Origin: Actinomycetes bacterium
GTDB lineage: Bacteria; Actinomycetota; Acidimicrobiia; Acidimicrobiales; Microtrichaceae
Assembly (NCBI GenBank): GCA_023427825.1
Contig: JAEZAI010000526.1
Coordinates: forward strand, 1-5,332
Length of the DNA: 5,332 bases
Direction: 5' to 3'
Positions 5,164 to 5,332 of this stretch are shown in pieces. A program made the translations under genes and the position numbers. A model generated the notes under the pieces. The model did not search any database. It was given only the letters and a program-made list of their open reading frames with translations, and had not been told where the DNA came from. Position 1 is the stretch's first letter. Every line of letters begins with the position of its first letter.

Positions 5164-5332
5164 AGCGGCGACGACGTTCCGCAGACCGACCGCGCCCCGG
5201 AGCCCCACGCAGCCGACGCACCCGACGCAGTCCTCGCAGTCGACGCAGGCCGCGCACGCGACGCAGCGCCGGCAGCGGATGCAGGCGACCGTCGCCACGC
5301 ACTGGCGGAGCCCGACGCCGAACGCCGTGAGC
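5158..5332 (-). CDS. Cysteine-rich period-3 repeat protein, C-terminal end (cut by right edge)
   Basis: The minus-strand frame enters from the right edge (first full codon 5331-5329) and ends at TGA 5160-5158. About 57 C-terminal residues are visible. Ten cysteines are present, nine of them at exactly every third residue: the TGC codons starting at 5283, 5274, 5265, 5256, 5247, 5238, 5229, 5220 and 5211. The tenth is at 5301, with Thr in the intervening repeat slot. The pattern is C-x-x repeated, mostly with V in the second place (CVAC, CVDC, CVGC, CVGC). It ends in a cysteine-free tail with an internal duplication, VGLRGA then VGLRNV, and a final VAAA. CxxCxx arrays of this kind occur in poorly described actinobacterial proteins that I recall with similar GLRGAVGLR endings. 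No function is established for them to my knowledge. Metal or Fe-S binding, or a disulfide-stabilised or solenoid scaffold, are inferences only. The start, any signal peptide and the other domains lie outside the window. Confidence 0.75.
   Translation of the reverse strand, partial: LTAFGVGLRQCVATVACIRCRRCVACAACVDCEDCVGCVGCVGLRGAVGLRNVVAAA

Noticed and set aside
5158..5301. Regular 9-bp spacing taken as a CRISPR or non-coding tandem array
   Set aside because: The unit is only 9 bp with variable content and no spacers. It reads in one frame as a C-x-x protein repeat, which explains the periodicity fully.

Overview
The window is GC-rich throughout, with strong G/C preference at third codon positions. 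Its genes carry Shine-Dalgarno starts and typical actinobacterial families: a membrane-anchored GT2 glycosyltransferase, a CPBP/Abi-type membrane protease, a RibD-C/DHFR-like reductase and small secreted proteins. A high-GC actinobacterium is the best guess, possibly from the Acidimicrobiia. The sequence gives no firm taxonomic anchor, since no rRNA, tRNA or lineage marker is present.

Layout, left to right. (1) Positions 1-666 on the minus strand hold the N-terminal part of a membrane-anchored family 2 glycosyltransferase that runs off the left edge. (2) A 228-bp divergent intergenic region carries a bulged hairpin and a small T5-centred palindrome. (3) Positions 895-1209 on the plus strand encode a 104-aa secreted protein with a signal peptide and two cysteines. 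(4) A GC-rich hairpin separates it from the convergent CPBP protease gene (1297-1992, minus). That gene is preceded by a 13-codon leader ORF with a consensus Shine-Dalgarno and a TGATG stop/start overlap. (5) Positions 2171-3778 on the minus strand encode a complete, apparently cytoplasmic gamma-glutamyltranspeptidase-family Ntn hydrolase. (6) A 152-bp divergent promoter region holds an 18-bp dyad flanked by two direct repeats. (7) Positions 3931-4566 on the plus strand encode a RibD-C/DHFR-like reductase. (8) Positions 4600-5061 on the minus strand encode an unrecognised lysine-rich 153-aa protein, convergent with the reductase. (9) Positions 5158-5332 on the minus strand hold the C-terminal end of a protein in which cysteine recurs at exactly every third residue; its N-terminus lies beyond the right edge.

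The genes do not form one obvious pathway; most look like independent single-gene transcription units. The only plausible co-transcribed pair is the Cys-repeat gene and the unknown lysine-rich gene (same strand, 96 bp apart). No mobile element, CRISPR array, tRNA or rRNA was seen. The most unusual items are the period-3 cysteine protein at the right edge and the leader-ORF arrangement in front of the CPBP protease.
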